NCBI GenBank assembly: GCA_002794775.1
Contig: NBAY01000028.1
Coordinates: 1 to 64,000 of the forward strand
Source of the DNA: Porodaedalea pini
Taxonomy: Eukaryota; Basidiomycota; Agaricomycetes; Hymenochaetales; Hymenochaetaceae
Direction: 5' to 3'
Length of the DNA: 64,000 nucleotides
Shown here: positions 55,162-64,000 of the stretch, one piece after another
Layout of the letters: the number at the start of each line of letters is the position of its first letter
Position numbering within the stretch: the stretch's first letter is position 1
Translations under genes and position numbers: made by a program
The notes under the pieces: generated by a model
What the model was told of the DNA's origin: nothing
The model's database searches: none
The model's input: the letters and a program-made list of their open reading frames with translations, nothing else

Positions 55162-57116
55162 TTGTGTGTACATCATATAGACAGAATATATTACATTGTT
55201 GGACCAGTTGAGACAGTGACAAGGAAGCCTGTATCCACTCAATGAAGAAACCCAACACTAACAGGGATAACCGCAATGATGATAGAAAGCATGACAGTCC
55301 GCAGCACTGATAGACATGGTTTCACCGTAAAGCTTCGCGAATACTGAAGCGTCTGTTTCCTCATCACTGAATTTGACCTGACAAAGTCGAGATTTCAGCA
55401 GAGAGGATGCCAGCTCGATTGGGTTGAAGTCCAGAGAATACGTGGGGAGAAATTCCAGCTTCATGCCCCTGTGCAGAGTCAGATCAGTAAGAGCCCTGCG
55501 TCGCAGCACGACAGGTCAAAATAGACGGACCTTGACTCAATGAGTTCGTGGATTTCCAGTGACTTGTGGATTGTGCAGTTGTCCATCACCACAACAGAGT
55601 TTTGGGCCGGCCAAGGTTGCATGTGGTCCAAGAGATCCCTGATAAATGCAGAGAAGGAGGTGGCATTGAAGGATCCTTCCAGTATTGTACAGTCAAGCAT
55701 GCCAGTCGAAGTGATTGCGGGCAAGATTGAATACCTAGAAGAGGCAAGCAGTCAGATCTGCAGTCATAAAGGTAAGCATTGCACCTTTTTCCCCATGTAA
55801 AGATCACTTTCCGACATGCCTGATAACCCTGCAAAGCCCATGCTTTCTTCCTCAAGAAGGTATGTCAGTCGCATGCGCTCTCGTCGACAAAGACGAGCTG
55901 TTCTGCCTCATATTGAGATCCCATTCTCAATGTGTACCGGAGCCGAGCGGACTTGCTGCGTTCAAGTGCCCTTTTCGATATCTTGAGCAGAGTAAGTTTG
56001 CTGATGCGAAGCCATAAGCATCACCACACCGTCTTCAGAGTGAACCCAGCCCGGCGCAGAGACCTCCATACTGTAGTGTCCAAAACCTTCTTGCCTGTTA
56101 CCCTTTCCAGCTCCTCCCTCACCTTGTCTAAGTACTGGTCCTTGTGATGCTCTATCGTGCTCAAGAGATACTATAGTTCAGTTAGCTGCAGCGAGTCATT
56201 ACAATTCAAAAAATGCACTCACCTGTGTATCTGCATAATCAAGCAACCTTGGTCTTCTGGTCCTCGTGCCCTCCTGTCGTAAATGCCCCATGCGCTCATG
56301 TTGAGCAACAGTTTGGTGGATTGTTGCTTGATGGATATCTATTACCCTGGCCAGGTCATGCACGGTGAAGAGTTGTGACTGATACAGTCTGAATATGATG
56401 TGTCTTGCATCATCTGAGAGTGCCTTGCCTGAAACCATCATGGAACGACCTGAGAGGAGGAGGAAGTAGAGTGTTGGCTTTCGTGTTTGCATGGCAGTGG
56501 CTTGGCTAACACGTGCTCACGTGCTCACAGGTGTTGGTAGTATGCACAGAAATTTGAGTGTAGCAGCTGAAGCACAAAGCGAATGGACAGGAAACTTGCA
56601 GGGAAGATGGCTTTTATGTGTCTGATAATTACACAAAAAGAATCATAATCTTAGCGGTCTTCTCGCCCGTGCTGCAAGACCTGTTGTGAGAAGAGGAAGG
56701 TGGAAAGAGCTTGAAGTGGAACACAAACCTTGCTGCTGCACCATGAATACTGCATGGATTGGCTTCAGACTTGCAGGAGCTGTTGGTATAGTCATATACT
56801 TAATTTACAGTCATGGGAAAGAATTTTATAGGTAGATGTAGGGGAGCCATAATTTTTGAATCTCAGTGGAAATGTATGAGAGAACAGACTGGCTGCACTT
56901 GTTTGATCTCCACCCACCTACACAGTCAATGTATTGCTCCCTATTTTACATATTTCTGCTCCTGAGAACCATGCCTATTTTTTGAGTACTTAATGAGCAG
57001 GTACTGCGCAGAATTTACAGAGAAAATCAACATTTATTCTATTTTTCGACGTTTTGGCTCAGACGCGGCTCACTTCACGTGAAATGCATGTGTCGCAGGA
57101 CTTATGAAAATGGCTG
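55125..57116. repeat. Right inverted arm of the 9.3-kb element
   Basis: Near-identical reverse complement of 47802-49790. The inner edge falls within the C-terminal codons of the AT-hook gene family, beyond which the similarity drops abruptly to that of a paralogue. Confidence 0.8.
55258..56492 (-). pseudogene. Tc1-like DD34E transposase, right arm, nonsense-mutated
   Basis: Inverted copy of 48426-49660 with the same helix-turn-helix, DESACD, VVVMDNC and NPIELA segments and the same two TGA codons. Only a handful of substitutions differ (for example YSLDFNPIE against YSPDFNPIE and EETDAS against EEMDAS). Sharing the nonsense codons means the arms were equalised after the mutations arose. Confidence 0.8.
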
Positions 57117-57225
57117 TAGGATACAAGGTAAATACAGCTTAGGTAGATGCTTACAGGAAATGAATATTTATTTTTCTCATATTATATGTCCTTCAGAAGT
57201 CTAATCTCTCAACTGTAACACATTA

Positions 57226-59763
57226 CTGCCCTTTTCAGAAGTATTGTCACACATCAAATTCATGTGGTTTTGACGCGTCTTGTGGCATAACTGCCGAAAT
57301 TCGAGTAAATGACGATTTACTGTGTCAATTCCTCACGATACATGTTCACTAAGCACTCAAAAAATTGTACTTGCTCATCCGAATCCGAATCTGTAAAAAT
57401 ATCTGGGGTTAGATGAATTTTTTTGTCAAAATAAGTCAAACAATGTCGACCAGCCCTGTTTCAACACCTCACCCTCACTAATGCAAAAATCATACCCCTT
57501 TCCTCTCATCCCGTAAATTTTTTTTCTCCACCTGTAAATTAGGTTTACATGTATGGCAATCCCATGCATAAGTTTGGTGTCATTCTGTGCACTATTCGTG
57601 GTGTAATGGGGATGTTTCTGTTCTTCGGACACCTGCTCTCACCCGGGTTTGGACAGTCCGCTCTGCCAATTTGACAGGTAAAAATACAAAACTTCTTGCA
57701 TTACATAGACAATCCTATCTACTACAGCCTGGGTTATTTGGGGGCCCCTCCACCTTGATTTGACACTGTAGTGGTGATTTATTTTTGACCTGCATGCCAT
57801 AGCACCATGTGCCACCTGCACATCTGAAGTATAGAAGTTGGGAACAACGTGTTGCTTCATAAGTACTACTCCATCTCAAGAAGAGATGGCCACAGATATC
57901 TCACCGGCATACCAGGTGAGCATATCAGCTGCGTCGACACCGCGCGGTGCGACAGCAGAGACGGCGATGCGCTGTTCCTGTGGTACAGGTAAGCCAGCCT
58001 TGCCGGCATCTGGAATCCCGGCGCAGAATCCACCATCGCTGCAGCCGCCGCAGACGATGGCTGAGGTGCATACGGCGACTGTGGGACGTCCGCATGATGT
58101 GTGTACTCCTGGCGCATCGGCGTGATAGGCGGCGTGCCGTACCCATACATTCCTGCCGCTGCCGACGCCGACGATTGTCCAGTCATTAGGTGCCCATTCG
58201 GCGACTTTGTCCACTCCCGTTCATGCTTGGCGTGCACCTGTTCATACAAAGGCCACACAGACGGGGTGCAGCTCGACTGGCGCAAGCTGCGGGGCGAGGG
58301 CAAATGTGCCTGCGCCTGCGTCGCTGTCGCCATCCTCATACCCGCACCAGCACTGTCATCGACGCGAAGCATGTCACTCCACTCGAGCAGGTGGCGCACC
58401 TGCGCTGGGTGCGGCGTCCGAATCTGTCTTTGCTCCCTGTCTCGCAAACTCCGACGTCTGTCAAGCAGCCTGTTGAACTCGTCGGCACTCGCACTCGAGC
58501 TGCTCGACGACTCTGATGAGGACAAGTCATCTGGCGGTGGCCGCTCCCGTTCTTGGTATGAACTTTGACACTGGTGTTGGCACCGTTGTTGGGATTGCTG
58601 TTGGGATTGCTGCTGGGATTGATAATACCGATGCATGTCCCCTGGCTCCTCCGTGATCCCAGATATCCCAAACCCTCGCGTGCTGCATCCCCCGAGCTTG
58701 CGCATGCCCCGGGCCCGTCATCACCGCACTCACATGCCAGCGATGTGCAGCCCCAGGGAGCGTCTGTGCACGGCTCACCGTTGCCATCATCTGCATGGCC
58801 GAGGCTGAGGCGGAAGAGTAGCAATCAGCGGATTCGACAGGTACACTCGCCCGCCCGCTGTATGCACGAGATGGTGGGTGATGATGCCTCGCAGCATGGC
58901 TGCCGCTGCTGTTGGATGTCTGGCCTGGCATCTGCGCCTCTGGATAGGCAGTATACTGTGCACCACCCGCAGCATCTCGTTCGCGGTGCCGAGGCCGGGC
59001 GGGGCTCGGTGCGCACGTGTTTGGGTGCGATTTGGACGGGGCGAGCGTCACTTTCGTGCTCGATTTTGGTGGGTACGAGTTTCGCTGGGTGACGTCCGAC
59101 GTGCGCGAATACAAGGACGATGAGGGCATGTGGGACATGCCGGCATTCGCACTAATGCTCTCCTTTATTCCCGACTCAGCTCTACATTCCATGAATTTTA
59201 AAAGAAGAAAAAAAAGGAAATTCATGAATAAGTCTTTATTCACACCACACTATATATCAGGCTGTAGTAGATAGGATTGTCTATGTAATGCAAGAAGTTT
59301 TGTATTTTTACCTGTCAAATTGGCAGAGCAGACTGTCCAAACCCGGGTGAGAGCAGGTGTCCGAAGAACAGAAACATCCCCATTACACCACGAATAGTGC
59401 ACAGAATGACACCAAACTTATGCATGGGATTGCCATACATGTAAACCTAATTTACAGGTGGAGAAAAAAAATTTACGGGATGAGAGGAAAGGGGTATGAT
59501 TTTTGCATTAGTGAGGGTGAGGTGTTGAAACAGGGCTGGTCGACATTGTTTGACTTATTTTGACAAAAAAATTCATCTAACCCCAGATATTTTTACAGAT
59601 TCGGATTCGGATGAGCAAGTACAATTTTTTGAGTGCTTAGTGAACATGTATCGTGAGGAATTGACACAGTAAATCGTCATTTACTCGAATTTCGGCAGTT
59701 ATGCCACAAGACGCGTCAAAACCACATGAATTTGATGTGTGACAATACTTCTGAAAAGGGCAG
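57226..59763. mobile_element. TA-flanked element with ~0.5-kb TIRs around a GC-rich gene fragment
   Basis: 2538 bp between TA dinucleotides, termini CTGCCCTTTTCAGAAG and reverse complement. The arms 57226-57729 and 59261-59763 are nearly identical inverted repeats. The interior, especially 57866-59170, is much more GC-rich than the arms and coding-like. The flanks on both sides are one continuous copy of the repeat seen uninterrupted at 25.85-26.03 kb. No transposase inside: a Pack-type, non-autonomous mariner-like element. Confidence 0.8.
57866..59200 (-). pseudogene. Captured Gln/Ser-rich gene fragment
   Basis: From MSHMPSSSLYSRTSD near 59140 the minus strand reads as a low-complexity protein to about 58700. 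The frame then changes and continues as RYYQSQQQSQQQSQQRCQHQ, a Ser/acidic tract, EFNRLLDRRRSLRDREQRQI, AQVRHLLEWSDMLRVDDSAG, and Pro/Ser/Ala-rich sequence ending LWPSLLEME. Composition resembles fungal transcription regulators, but I cannot name it. The change of frame near 58700 could be an unrecognised intron or an indel. Overlapping plus-strand frames are probably GC-driven shadows. Confidence 0.45.
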
Positions 59764-59765
59764 TA

Positions 59766-61960
59766 ATCATAGTGTTATTGTCTGATAATCCACTTATATT
59801 TCAGATATCTCTAGGAAGTTCAGTTCAATTTGGTTCAAGTCTGAAGTGGTTCAATAGCAACAGCCTATTCACGACTGCCGAGTCCAAACCGAAGCTCGAG
59901 ACCAGCACTCATGAGGCTGGGCATCAACATGGATGCCTGTCCCTAACCATCAATCCCGTTTCCATTCCCAATTCCACCCATGCCAGGGATCGCGGTCCTG
60001 TCCTCAAGACTGCCCATGGAGAGCACCTGCTCGTATCACGCAACCGGGTCTGACTTGTCAGCTGGTCCGAATCGGTGGGCCTTCGCCGCACCCAGGCTGG
60101 AGCCCATGGCATCACTTTGGGCACCATCAGCCGACACACCTGCAAGCCGCATGGCCACAGGCATATCTGGCTGTGTTGCGATGGCCTCAGACCCGACGCT
60201 AGAGCCCGAGTTGGACGAGTCGGTGCTCTGTGCGGGACTTCATGCGCCATTGGTGCTGTTGTTATAGCTATAACTATAATCGTAGGTGCACGACGCCACA
60301 CTCGGCGTCTCGAGCGGTGATTCACCAAGTGAGAGCAGCGAGTACGAAAGGCGTGGTGTCGGCTCTTCGAACGGGACAGGCGTTAGATCGGAAGACAACA
60401 GCGTTTGTGACGTGAAAGCGGAAGAAAGAAATGTTTGCTGGGCACTGAGCACTGCGTGCTGGTGAGCTGCAATGACCGCGAGAGGTGGACCTGCAAACAA
60501 GAACAGCAACGATCCCAGGAATCGATAGCAGGGCGGCACGCTCCGCATTGCCGCATCATCTGGTAACGTCGCAGCACGTCTAAATGTTCTATTTGCCATG
60601 CCTGCCTTCGTCTGCGCACGGCCAAACTCCGGACTTGCGCCTGCATCCGACAAGGGTGGACTCGGGAAGTGCATCGCGTTGCGCATTGCAAAAACCGGAG
60701 ACGATCCAAATGCGACTGTACCCTCGCTTTTCGTGCGTTGCATGCTGCGCAACTTCTCTTCCTGCGGCGGCGTGACGCTCTTGCCGATCCAGAGACACCA
60801 CCCAAGCGCATCGCCGAGTACGTGTTCGCAACGTCCAACCTCCCGCGGTAGGAGGACGGAGAGCTTTGCCCATGCACGATTTGAATAGCATTGATCCTGT
60901 AAGAAGATTGATGCCAGAATGAGCGCGGCGAGGAAGTTGCGCCGTGAGCAAGGAAGCGGCGATGGCAGGGGTGACAGCAGCATGAGCAATTTTGCCTGGA
61001 CCTTACGACGCTTGTCGTTTGTCTGTCTTTGAGTCTGCATCTGCTGAGTTAATTGAAGAGAAGCGACCATCTGAAGGATTGTCGGCACACACGATGTGTC
61101 AAACGTGTCCAAAGAAGTATTCGCCTTCGACGAGGCAGACGCCTCGTCTTCCTTCACGATCCTCTTATCCAACTCCGGCTTGTCTCTCACTCCCGTGCCG
61201 AGCCTCTCTTTCTCCAGAAGCTCCGGCACCTTCCCTCGTACTGCCTCGATGTAGCAGAGCGCCGACTGCAGGACGCTGCATGCTGTGTGTGAACAGTGGA
61301 GGACTCCTGTATGAATGAATGCTTTGATCGGAACGAGACCCTTCTCGGGACATGACGGTTGCGGCGTTGCTGACGAAATGCTCGGCGAGAAAGGCGGATG
61401 GGAAAACAGCTGACGTCGATGTTGAAACGTGTGGTGTGTCAGAGGGGTGAGGAGGGAGGGGCGGGGAAAGTGTATTGGATGAACAGGACGAGGAAAGTTG
61501 AACCAATTGACGTTTTGGTGGTTGCCGTTGAGAAGGGAGAGCTGGCGACTGTTTCGTCACAACCGTGATATCTGTTTGAGTCGAAAAGACGACGAGATGC
61601 TCCCGAGGCGCCAAATGTCGGTCAAGCTTTTCACAGCTTGGTCTAGAATCGAGCACATCAGTTAGGGGAACAGGACAAAGCCAATCTATCTATCGACTTT
61701 GCGTGCGCATTTTGTAAGGTTGCCGACAATGGGGATGCTTGACTCAAAGACCAGGGACGCAACGTAGTTTGCTTTTGCCGGGTGCATCTTCGGGATTTGA
61801 GGTTGTTCAACGGTTGAGGCGCCACTTGCTGCAGCGCCGAGAGTGGGCGCGGAGATTGGGAGAGGGTAGAGGCAGTACCAACAGGAGAGATGGAGTACAC
61901 GGATGCAGCTGTTTGATTAAATAAGTGGATTCTTGAGGGTTAGGATGCTGATGATGAGAG
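59766..61960 (-). pseudogene. Pho85-type cyclin gene, CpG-retaining copy with frameshift
   Basis: The minus strand from about 61230 to 60240 keeps a long frame with VPELLEKERLG, an acidic linker, then the cyclin core KRRKVQAKLLMLLS, RRNFLAALILASIFLQDQCY, SNRAWAKLSVLLPREVGRCE, LGDALGWCLWIGK, and a variable tail. This resembles basidiomycete PCL cyclins that activate the Pho85 kinase. Upstream, compared with the copy at 1-3.3 kb, the region 61300-61360 has a net gain of seven bases, which shifts the frame between SNAATVMS and the SVLQSALCYIEAV stretch. Without that part the cyclin box would be incomplete. Most likely a pseudogene, though the core is intact. Confidence 0.65.
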
Positions 61961-62021
61961 AACGAGGACACAAACATCAGACAAGATTCACCACTTAGCG
62001 GACTTAGAAATTGCGGACTTA

Positions 62022-62037
62022 GGCCCTGTTCGGCAAC
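62022..62037. repeat. Left terminus of PIF/Harbinger element
   Basis: GGCCCTGTTCGGCAAC follows directly on tta, and TIRs of this type with a TTA/TAA target duplication are known from PIF/Harbinger and Tourist-like elements. I found no matching inverted terminus before the end of the window, so the right end is undetermined. Confidence 0.5.
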
Positions 62038-62201
62038 TTTTTTAACGGCGTGATAACGCCCTTGTGATAGTGTAGCTAACAACCGGAGTTTGCCGTTGTG
62101 GGGCTAATTCAAGGCTACGTAGTTTAGCTATTTTGTCACAGAATGTCACATACATTAGTCATGGGACTAGTAGACGCGCAATGAGCGTCTGCTAGTTATT
62201 C

Positions 62202-63535
62202 ATGGCACGCACAAAGTCAAAGAGAGCTCAGCGCTCCGCTGAATCAAAGCACCACCACCAAGATCATGCAGTCATTTTGGCCGCTTCTGCTGCTGGTGCT
62301 GTGGTTTCTCATCTTGTCATTCCTCGTCTCTTCAAGACCCTGATGAACACAAGCATTCGCACTGGAGCTGTCTACATTACTGAGCTGCTCAATGGCCACC
62401 CAGTACAATTTTACAACAAATTTGGAATGACAAAACATGTCTTTCAAAGCCTTGCATCTGAGCTGTTCACCTACACAGCATTCAACCACACAAAATTCAT
62501 GTCCATGGCTGAGCAGCTTGCCATATTTTTGTCTTTTTGTCGCTTTGGTGATGGGTTTCGTAGTATTCAAGAGGATTATCAGCACAGTACAGATACAATT
62601 TCAAAGTAAGACCATTATTTCTTATTCCTAATATAATTATGAATTGATAGCTTCTCTAGGGTCATTCACCGGCTTCTTGACTGCATACTGGATCCTGTGT
62701 TTTACACTCGATTTGTCAAATTGCCACTCAGTGACCGAGTCCCACCTGAAATCCATGATAACCCTATTTTTTTCCCATTCTTCAAGGACTGTTTGGGTGC
62801 AATTGACAGCACACATATCAATGCATTTGTTCCATCAAGTGATCATCCCCGTTACTGCAATTGCAAAGGTGGACTTACACAGAATGTACTGGCTGCATGT
62901 ACATTTGACCTCTGGTTCTGCTATGTCTTGGCTGGGTGGGAAGGGAGTGCAGGGGATGGTCGCATTTTTGAACATGCTTGTTCACTTGATTTTGTCATTC
63001 CAGCAGGAAAGTACTATCTTGCAGATGCCAGATTTTCATTGTGCAATGCACTTCTTGTTCCATATCGTGGTGTACGCTACCATTTAAAAGAATGGGGCTC
63101 TGCAAACCAGAGGTAAGCTATTGATTATCATTCACTCTTTATTTTATTTGATTCACTTACAACTGTAGGCCGCAAAACAAGGAGGAGTTATTTAATCTTT
63201 GGCATGCAAAGGCTCGCAATGCTATTGAGCAAATCTTTGGTATTGCAAAGCACCATTTTGCTCTTCTCACTGCAGCTCCAGAGTTCGACACAGCAACCCA
63301 GGCCAGGATTGTCCTTGCCCTCTGCTGCCTGCACAATGTCATTCAGAGCTATGATCCTGATGATGGAATGGAGGTAGATAACAAGATTGGAAGGGAACCA
63401 CAGCATCATGAAGGGGATGAGCTCAGAGTGAATGTTTCAGCAGTGGAGCATACAGAGGCTGGCAACCATTGGGATACTATTGCGAGTGCGATGTGGACAT
63501 CTTATCAGGGCTATCTTGCTAGGCATCGAACATGA
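62202..63535 (+). CDS. PIF/Harbinger-type transposase (DDE_4)
   Basis: Three exons (62202-62605, 62660-63112, 63169-63535) total 1224 bases and 407 residues, with clean GT-AG borders. A basic start (MARTKSKRAQRS) leads to a helix-turn-helix-like part with SMAEQLAIFLSFCRFG, then DCLGAIDSTHI (first Asp), KGGLTQNVLAAC, AGKYYLADARF (second Asp), LVPYRGVRYHLKEW and ARNAIEQIFGIAKHHF (Glu). All three catalytic acids are present and there is no stop, so it looks intact. ADARF carries Arg where the family usually has Gly. The partner Myb-like protein typical of these elements is not in the window. Confidence 0.9.
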
Positions 63536-63774
63536 TGCACAAATATATTTGTTCTCAGTATGACGAGACAGTGCAAAAGATCAATACAACATATAATCAC
63601 GATTCATGTACTTAACAGGAGGGCAACAACAGGGCAATGGAAGTGGGCTTGATGGGATCATGACGTTGATGAATTGCAGCAGTGCATCGGTGTCGCAAAG
63701 TGCAATGACATGGATGTCCACGTACGCCGTCTTGTAGATTGCCAGCACATTTTGACATGCGTGAGTTGGTCAGT
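63536..63774. other. 3' flank of Harbinger transposase
   Basis: AT-rich 3' region followed by mixed sequence. No gene recognised and no clear right terminus of the transposon. Confidence 0.35.
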
Positions 63775-64000
63775 GTTCGCTAGACCTTAATTGTCCGGTC
63801 GTGCGAGCCAGAGACAATTTGTCTGTTGTCAGCCGAGAAACCGACGGAAAGGACATCGGAAGTATGGCCAATGAAATGGCGGGTAGTTGCACCAGTGTAC
63901 ATTAGACCCTACTCATCCGGTTGTGCGAGCCAGAGACAATCTGTCTGTTGTCAGCCGAGGAACTGACGGAAAGGACGTCGGAAGTATGGACAACGAAATG
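63775..64000 (-). pseudogene. RACK1/CPC2 WD40 exon relic, tandemly duplicated
   Basis: Read on the minus strand, two units of about 122 bp both encode HxSDVLSV.[12 protein letters not shown] followed by H(D/N)R. This is the second WD repeat of the ribosome-associated scaffold RACK1 (Cpc2). In the better unit TIKV is followed by TAG where RACK1 has Trp; the other unit ends in TAA. The relic runs off the window edge, so more of the gene may lie beyond. Confidence 0.7.

Larger units (their letters stand above)
47802..57116. mobile_element. 9.3-kb Tc1-like element with ~2-kb inverted arms and internal gene pair
   Basis: Flanked by TA on both sides, with termini CAGCCATTTTCATAAG and its reverse complement CTTATGAAAATGGCTG. 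The arms (47802 to about 49790, and about 55125 to 57116) are near-identical inverted copies. Each holds a 440-bp MITE-like end and one DD34E transposase relic. Neither arm has a terminus on its inner side, so these are not two separate Tc1 elements placed face to face but one long unit. The interior carries divergent genes at 49757-51557 and 51938-54688 and a diverged fragment of the first gene at 54985-55161. Confidence 0.75.

Noticed and set aside
47802..57116. Two independent Tc1 elements in head-to-head position
   Set aside because: Neither arm has a transposon terminus or TA duplication on its inner side and the identity runs into the internal gene family; one long element explains this better, though the alternative remains open.
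47802..57116. Helitron or Crypton carrying the gene pair
   Set aside because: No Rep/helicase or tyrosine recombinase motif was seen and the element has long TIRs with TA flanks.
57925..59123. Plus-strand and third-frame ORFs rich in Arg and Cys
   Set aside because: High GC content produces long shadow frames; only the minus-strand readings with Gln- and Ser-rich runs and charged helices look like protein.
1..64000. CRISPR arrays
   Set aside because: The regularly spaced motifs (KDZ arm minisatellites) have no unique spacers; they are tandem repeats in a fungal genome.

Overview
The window looks like a repeat-rich, gene-poor stretch of a filamentous basidiomycete genome, most likely an agaricomycete. 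The grounds are short GT-AG introns of roughly 45-70 bp, FunK1-type fungal protein kinases, a KDZ-family transposase of the type expanded in mushrooms, a Tad1-like LINE with RNase H, and fragments of ordinary fungal housekeeping genes (eIF4G, prolyl-tRNA synthetase, BiP/Hsp70, a Pho85-type cyclin, RACK1). No bacterial-style operons, rRNA or tRNA genes were recognised. All identifications come from reading motifs by eye; no database was searched.

Layout. (1) 1-3.5 kb: a CpG-depleted relic of a Pho85-type cyclin gene; a CpG-retaining inverted copy lies at 59.8-62.0 kb. (2) 3533-25584: a 22-kb KDZ transposon with almost identical terminal inverted repeats of about 4 kb and a perfect 8-bp target duplication (acttgtat). 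It carries a multi-exon AT-hook gene on the minus strand, an unrecognised two-part gene, and the KDZ transposase; all three show possible nonsense codons. (3) 25.6-27.4 kb: small repeat relics and a 5'-truncated PIG-L deacetylase gene. (4) 27.5-47.8 kb: a tandem segmental duplication of a FunK1 kinase gene and its upstream DNA (units A and B), separated by a BiP/Hsp70 pseudogene. Unit A took an element of about 4 kb filled with captured gene pieces; unit B took a full-length LINE with two open ORFs and an 849-bp hairpin MITE. Each unit acts as the empty site for the insertions of the other. (5) 47802-57116: a 9.3-kb TA-flanked element with inverted arms of about 2 kb. Each arm holds the same broken Tc1-like (DD34E) transposase, and between the arms is a divergently transcribed gene pair of unknown function, one product of which has an AT-hook. 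(6) 57226-59763: a TA-flanked element with 0.5-kb inverted repeats enclosing a GC-rich gene fragment. (7) 62.0-63.5 kb: an apparently intact PIF/Harbinger transposase. (8) 63.77-64 kb: a tandemly duplicated RACK1 exon relic.

How it fits together. The window is mostly nested transposons. Three of them (22 kb, 9.3 kb, 4 kb) carry non-transposase genes or gene pieces, and two unrelated ones carry accessory genes encoding AT-hook proteins. Several nonsense codons read TGA where the family or a sister copy suggests CGA, and one cyclin copy has lost nearly all CpG. This fits cytosine methylation and deamination acting on repeats. The best candidates for something undescribed are the giant-TIR KDZ element with its accessory genes and the 9.3-kb inverted-arm element with its divergent gene pair.
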